Positions 58,307 to 64,000 of a stretch of 64,000 nucleotides of DNA are shown here, piece by piece (position 1 is the stretch's first letter; every line of letters begins with the position of its first letter). Position numbers and translations under genes: made by a program. Origin of the DNA: Rhizomys pruinosus. Taxonomy: Eukaryota > Chordata > Mammalia > Rodentia > Spalacidae. Location of the stretch: the NCBI GenBank assembly GCA_009823505.1, contig VZQC01009936.1, forward strand, positions 109,832-173,831, in the 5' to 3' direction. Below the pieces are notes generated by a model, which searched no databases, was not told the DNA's origin, and saw only the letters and a list, made by a program, of their open reading frames with translations.

Positions 58307-58672
58307 TGTGGTGGTTTGATAAGAAATGTCCCCAATAGACTCAAGTATTTAAACACTTTTTTCCCAGTTGGTGGCCGCTGTTTTTAGAGGTCTGGGGTGT
58401 GGGCTGTTGTGGAGGAAGTTGTGTCACTGGGGGCAGGGGTTAGTGTGTTTTAACAAGCCTCATGGTTTCCAGCCTTTCTCTCTGCTTTCCTGTGCTCATT
58501 GCAAGAGTTGGACCCTCGGTTTGCTGCTCCCGTCTCCAGCTGCCAGGGCCTCCACCACAATGGACTCTAATTCCTGGGAACCACCAATTGTAAGCTCAAA
58601 TAAAAAATCTTCCCTTTTATTAAGTTCTTTGGTTCATGGTGTTTTTATCACCAGCAACAGAAACAACTGGGG
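58307..58672 (+). mobile_element. ORR1-like MaLR LTR
   Basis: Starts tgtggtggtttgataagaaa, contains 'gaagttgtgtcactgggggc' and a poly(A) region 'caaataaaaaatcttccctt', and ends near 'caccagcaacagaaacaact'. This is the order of ORR1-type LTRs. The 130-codon frame at 58,368-58,760 is within the LTR and is not a gene. Confidence 0.65.
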
Positions 58673-59778
58673 GACTATATCCACTAATGACAACCTAAAT
58701 AAAGCAAGCAAACAAACACAAAAACCTATAAAAAAAAAAAAACTTTCCAAGACAAAATGACAACCAAAAACAATTGCTGAGACACAGCAAAAGACCAATA
58801 ATTAAAGAATTTAAGCTATTGAACTACATTAAAACATCTCAAAACAAATTACCTAATTACACCCATGTAGGTTTTAGAGGGGAAAAAAAATCCAAATCTT
58901 GATTTAGTCGAAGGAAGAAAAGAATGTCAGGGCTATCCCGCACCAAAATGGCAAAATTAGAAATTGATGAAGGCATTTGTTACATGTTTGTAAGGAAGAA
59001 GACTGATGAACCACAAGGTAGAAAAATAGAATAAAGAGTAATCCATAATGGTTTGTTGTCATTATGATGAAATAACCTATGGAAATAGCTTAAAGGACAA
59101 GGAGTTTCAACTGTCTAATTGTTTCAGATGAGGTGGAGAAAGAAAGTCAAAATCACAGAAGCCAAAGGAATCAGAGAAAACATTGGTTGTCTGTGTTCAA
59201 CTGGGTTCCCTGGTCCCCTTTTATGCTGTATGTTCCTGAGGCTCATGGGGCAGTGAGATCTGCTTTCCAGGGTCTTTTCTCTCACGCAGCCCTCTCTGGA
59301 AATGAGCTCACAGTCACACATGATGTAGATTCTAAGTCCAGCCAATTTGACAATGTAGCACAGGATAATATGACATCAAATTTCCATGAAATCTATCATT
59401 TTAAACATTGCTGTCCACCTTCCATACTCCCAAATTCACGAATGTTATAAGCAAAATGTACTAAGTCCCAATCTATGAATTCTAAAAATCATATCAAGCC
59501 CAGAATTATAAAAAAGCCAAGTGTAAATCTATCCCAAAATTTTGCACATTTAAATCTGTAAAACTTAACTACAGTTGGACAAGATTTTGTGGTTCCCACA
59601 GGACAAAGTCCTATTAAAACAGCTTTTTAAAAGTTGTATATAGCCCTCAGTTCAAGGGATTAGGTTTGTTCGCACCACCACCCACCTTTAATCCACAGAA
59701 ACTGGGTTAGTATCTGGGCGGGGGCTCACGTTTCAGGCCACACATGGTGTGTCTCAAGAAAGCACATCAATCAAAAAA
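58673..59778. other. No feature recognised
   Basis: Apparently single-copy sequence. Overlapping frames at 59,124-59,450 on both strands carry no family motif. Confidence 0.45.
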
Positions 59779-59945
59779 AGCCGGGGCGTGGGGGTGGCAC
59801 ACGCCATTTAATCCTAGCACTTGGATTGGCAAGGCAGGCGGGAATCTTTGTGAGTTCAAAAAAAAAGTAGGTTAACAGAGTGGCTTTCCAGGACAGCTGG
59901 GGTCACAGGGGAGACCCTGTACTAAAAACCAACAAACAAAAAAAA
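59779..59945 (+). mobile_element. B1 SINE, indel-rich
   Basis: 'gtggcacacgccatttaatc' through 'ctttgtgagttcaaaaaaaa' to 'gagaccctgtactaaaaacc'. Several insertions. Confidence 0.85.
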
Positions 59946-60555
59946 AAGTCGAGCAATAAAAACCATCCAAGCTAACGTTTAATGAAAGAAAGCAGCTTCA
60001 TGCTGGCAGACATCCTTGGCTTAAACTCCCTCCAAATTTCTCCCACGATTAAACATCCTGTAACATCTAAATAGCAAACAAAAACAGGGAAGAATCACTG
60101 AGCTTTGGAAGTCCTGAAACTCTAGTGAAGCTTCATAAATTTTGAAAATCCTGATCATAAAGTGCTAGTGATACTAATGTCAGATGTTTAGGTTTTGATT
60201 ACCACAAAATTATTTATTTCCAATAATAAGATGTGTTATTAAATATTTAAAGAATTGTTTCAAGAATGGAAAAAGAAGAAAGATGAAACTTGTGAACAAT
60301 TTTCAGGGTAAATGCGATGGATACTAGGATACTCTGGTATGACTACAATAAACAGACGTCTATAATATGCCGAATGCGATAGATATCCTCATTTTTGCAG
60401 ATCTTAGACTCACTCTCACTATATGTGAGTATATATCCCAATACAGGTACCATTCCAGCATTTGTGTTTACACCAGAGGTTAGCCTTAACTATAGCAGTC
60501 AATGTTTGCTGTAGACCTACCTGCTTCTTTTCTATTTGTTTATTTTTTTATTTTG
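59946..60555. other. No feature recognised
   Basis: AT-rich, unassigned. Confidence 0.45.
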
Positions 60556-60716
60556 GGGGTGGACTTTTGAGACCAGGGTGCTCCCTTTACTCCCAGCTGC
60601 ATGGAGCCTTGCTCGTAGACCCAGGCTGGCCTTGGAAGTTCAACACGAGAATCCACCTGCCTTGCCGCCCAAGTGCTGGGAATAGAAGGACCCTGTGGGC
60701 CACCTGCCTGCCTCTA
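60556..60716 (-). mobile_element. B1 SINE, antisense
   Basis: 'gagaccagggtgctcccttt' through 'gacccaggctggccttggaa' to 'gccgcccaagtgctgggaat'. Confidence 0.8.
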
Positions 60717-61189
60717 GTTTTGTGCTTCTTAAGAGGTAACCAACTGAAATGGGCCATCAGCACATTGAAAACAGAGGTTAAAAATGCAGGAGAGTTCAGG
60801 GTCTCACCATGATAAGAGATTGTTCTACATCTGTCACTCGCTCCAAGGCTCAGGGACTTGTAGAAGAGGATGGTGGAGAGAATGTAATAGCTGAAGGAAG
60901 GAGTGCAGTGCTGCATAGACTTGTCCCCCACCTGCAAGCTATCCTGGCAACTATGGGCAGAGGCCTCCTTCCCAAGTTTGGCTGCACCCACTTGTCTGGG
61001 ATCATCACAAAACTTGACTGTTGACACTCTGCAAGAAAGGGGCAGAGAGAGTCAGCCATGCCTCCTAACCCACCAGTTGACCTGAGTTGTATGTAGGGAG
61101 AGACTAAGGATATAAGAAGAGGAATCTAGAGAGGCTGGCTCTAGCTTACCATTTTGTGTGGCTGCCAGGAGGTCACAGGGGCCATTCTG
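60717..61189. other. Unassigned, with a family Y-like patch
   Basis: 'ggctcagggacttgtagaag' near 60,847 resembles the closing block of family Y, but little else aligns. Confidence 0.35.
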
Positions 61190-62350
61190 GGATGGACACT
61201 TTCCTGTGTGGCCTTAGTGGGGGAAGTGCACATATTTTCATAAGTAACCTCCTCACCCATTGCTCTGTTAGTGAGCCCAATAAAATTTCCGGTTTGGTGA
61301 AATCATGCCTCCCTTTGTCTTAGAGACTGAGAGAGGAGGGTGCTGGATGCAGTTTATGCCTCCCAGAAGGAATTTTACCAATAATACACCTGAAGTCTAT
61401 ATAATAAGAAATGTAGTGCCATTCAGGAGAAACTTCCCTTCTAGTTGTCAAGTTGGTCCAGGAGACTCCCAAAGTAACACAGGCTATTGCCACAGCCCTG
61501 ACTACTTATTAGAATCTAAAGGAAAGTCCTTATTCCTGGAGACAGTATATATCTTTTTGGACACAGGTCTTGGGGTAATGGAGCTGGAAGCCTTTTCTCT
61601 GAAGGGAATCATAGTTCTAGAGAACATTATGCAAACTACTGAGGGAGAAAAATCAATCAATGACCAAATCCTAATAACCACAAAATTATTGGCACAGCAA
61701 ACTATCTCCATTGGTGCAGTAGTGGTATATTTATCTAGGGAGTAATCAACAACTAGCAAATTGGACTTAAAGCCCTCTCATTGGGAGGGAACTCATGGAT
61801 ACCACTGTAAATATAGACAAATACATGGCTGGAGAGGTCACAGATAATGGAGAAAACCCTATCTCTGTTATCTCTAGGCCAATGGGATATCTCATCGTAT
61901 GCTAATTATGGATCCTTATATTTTCAGACAAATGTACTATACACCACTCATCAAATGAGCTTCTTTTAGTAATGGATGGAGGCTATTATGAATTCCACAA
62001 CAGGTCACATGCAGATGATATATGTCATAGATGTCCATCCCTAAATGACACATCTACTGTGGAAAGTCTCTACCAAAGGCTCATGGAACATAGACAAAGA
62101 GAATACTAATACATCCCTCAGTTCTCACCAGAGAAGCTTCCTCATACAACAGAGAGTGATGCATATGGAAGGCAACAACTGGCTAAGTTTCAGAGAATAA
62201 GAGACTGCAGAGTGCAGGTCCCTGAATAAGACTCCTATAATACATGTTACCCACCTCTAGCTCAGGGACCATTGTGGAAGGAGGGAGTGGAAATATAATA
62301 AGACCAGGGGTGGTGCATGAACATCAGAACACAGCATGTGTAATGAGGGA
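61190..62350 (+). repeat. Family Y, copy 2
   Basis: Shares with 4,000-5,060 the 'acacaggctattgccacagc' block (61,480), and has typical rodent-repeat blocks 'tcaccagagaagcttcctca' (62,127) and 'agctcagggaccattgtgga' (62,260). The 146-codon frame at 61,305-61,745 lies inside this repeat. I found no domain in it. Confidence 0.5.
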
Positions 62351-63849
62351 CAAGGCATTTACTCTCAACCACACAAGTTTCACGCTCATGGCTACTGGGT
62401 ACTTCCTCCTTGGGCAGAAGGTCCTCGTGGAGATAAATGCACATGCCTATCTCAAAAGTGTGATACTGTCCCAGGTTTCAATTTAGCAAGTGATTTTCAC
62501 AGGAACTTTATAATTAAGAAAAGCAAGAAATTACATAATTATTCAAGACACCATCAGTTTGTTATCCACTCAAAGTCTCAAAACAACTTTCTCATCCACT
62601 CAGGTAATTATTCTCAAAAAGTTGACTTCGTTACCAAGAATATTTTCTAAATTTGTCTGAGTGTTTTTAATAGATTATTGGATTTGTGTTTCTTATTTCC
62701 TGATGATCACATTCTGGTACTTGTCACATCTTACTGAACTCTTTTGCAACCTCTGTGAGATCATCATGGGAATCCACTCTACCTGTGGAAATGGCAGGAG
62801 TCAGTTTCACACTCAGCCATGCAGGACATGTCCTGTGGATCACCATGGCTAGTCATTTTCACATTAATTTCTTTGCAGTATCATTGAGCTCATGATTACT
62901 GTGTAGCTGTATCTTAGTTTCAACTGTAAACATAGAGATCCTATAAAACTGCAGGTCATCTACACTCTCCCCACAGCTTCTCTGGCTTGGCAGCTGCTGG
63001 TTACACACACTTTTATACAGATTTCCAAAAAGCTAGAAGAAGCTATTTTTATTCTTTTTGGTCTACTATGTAAATAAGAGTTCTTTCCAGTCTAGTATGT
63101 TTCTTTCTACATCCTTTGAAACATGAGCTTCCTTAAAGCTGAAATTTTGTCAAACATATCTTTTTTGATGATAAGCCAATATTGGCCCATTATAAATTTA
63201 ATGAATAACTAAGTATTGAGTTCACCTATTTAAGTACTCCTGGGTGGACTATTTTTATGTTGTGGGAGCATTTTAGTGTAACAAACACAGCCATTAATAA
63301 GCAAAGTAAGTGTGTGTGGATATCTAGGAATTAGGATGCATTAACAAAGGAGACTTTCTTAAGAAGGGGAAATGCTGATCTGTTTGTGAATAGGAACTGA
63401 AGAAGCTATTTTCTGAAGAAGAGTGAATCAACAGTTATTTTACTTCCAAGAGGAAGGACTCAGTGGTCTCCCATATGCAGGGTTGGGTAGACTCATATTT
63501 GCAACTTTTTCTATTTCACAGTATTTCTTTGAGGATAATTTGTCTAAGAATACAATGTTCTGGAACTCTTCCTTCAGAAACAACATCTTAACTGCAAAAA
63601 TTTCAGTGGGGCTATGTTCCTATGTCAGGTCATTCTTTCAGTCTTGTACTTAGATGCAGTATCCCTGCCCATTCAAATTTGACATCTATTTTCTCCTTTG
63701 GAAGGTTTTCAGATTTAGTTCTTAAAACTTATTGTCACAATATTTTTTTAAATGTGTGACTGCATTTACATTCATACTTATTTTCATATTGGGACCATTT
63801 TGGTTCACAAATATCAAGTATTTATTTTATTATGTCTTTTTTTTTAATT
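62351..63849. other. No feature recognised
   Basis: About 1.5 kb of apparently single-copy, AT-rich sequence. Short frames only. Confidence 0.45.
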
Positions 63850-64000
63850 TAATTTTTATTGATGCTTTGTGCATTTTGTACATCATTTTCCAATTCAGAT
63901 CAGGCATATTTCCCTTTCCCTTCCCCCCACACCCACCCCATCCCAGATCATGTATTCTGCAGTAACTGTCTTGCATCTTTCTCTGTTTTTTTTTTTTTTT
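63850..64000 (-). mobile_element. L1 3' end, antisense, running off the window
   Basis: 'tttttattgatgctttgtgc' and the pyrimidine-rich 'tttcccttccccccacaccc' match the antisense L1 3' UTR at 27,118-27,260. The element continues beyond 64,000. Confidence 0.85.

Noticed and set aside
58368..58760. 130-codon plus-strand frame
   Set aside because: Falls in an ORR1-like LTR and ends in an A-rich tail.
61305..61745. 146-codon plus-strand frame
   Set aside because: It lies in dispersed family Y, whose other copy (about 4.0-5.1 kb) lacks the frame. No domain is recognisable.

Overview
The window reads as a repeat-saturated, gene-poor stretch of a muroid rodent nuclear genome. The evidence is many B1 (7SL-derived) and B2/B3-type (tRNA-derived) SINEs, L1 LINEs in several states of decay, an ORR1-like MaLR LTR, class II endogenous retrovirus remnants and pieces of a vomeronasal type-2 receptor (V2R) gene. 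The main SINE (opening gggctggagagatggcctag) looks B3-like with an extra internal segment and does not match what I know of the mouse or rat consensus, so a cricetid, gerbilline or other muroid is likely. This is inference. I see no bacterial genes, CRISPR array or phage.

Layout. 1-5 kb: degraded L1 pieces and one copy of an unassigned dispersed repeat ('family Y'). 6-15 kb: a colinear minus-strand V2R gene. Exon 1 is intact (14,590-14,789). Exons 2, 3 and 4 are recognisable but frame-broken (about 8.99-8.64, 8.24-7.39 and 6.25-6.00 kb). Exons 5-6 were not found. 15-19 kb: SINEs and older repeats. 19.0-26.7 kb: one L1 with a classic 5' inversion, later hit by SINEs, a LINE-mobilised 1.18-kb repeat ('family X') and a 1.28-kb unassigned insertion. 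27-34.3 kb: a broken class II ERV (leader, gag and a 3' polypurine tract plus LTR), itself interrupted by L1, a composite retroposed block with a 15-bp target duplication, SINEs, family X and an antisense solo LTR. 34.3-37 kb: a minus-strand L1 carrying a SINE tandem array and a U3 snoRNA retropseudogene. 37-40 kb: an L1/HAL1-type ORF1 region, a 408-base N gap and the ORF2 3' end. 40-42 kb: mostly unassigned. 42-45 kb: another family X copy. 45-57.4 kb: mostly minus-strand L1, with two tandem-monomer arrays and a G-rich block that could be 5' UTR promoters. 57.4-58.7 kb: MaLR internal sequence and LTR. 58.7-64 kb: sparse repeats, family Y and an L1 3' end.

Base quality seems uneven. SINEs in 14.3-33.6 kb are clean with good target duplications, whereas the same young SINE type in 45-54 kb carries many one-base indels, and CpG is raised in 42-51 kb. 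Frame disruption in 1-14 kb and 42-57 kb may therefore be partly assembly error, so the V2R gene cannot be called dead from this sequence alone. No working protein-coding system beyond the V2R fragment is supported, and I found no convincing new molecular system. The most useful discoveries are the V2R exons, the U3 retrocopy, a perfect 28-bp fold-back, the composite retroposition and the monomer arrays.
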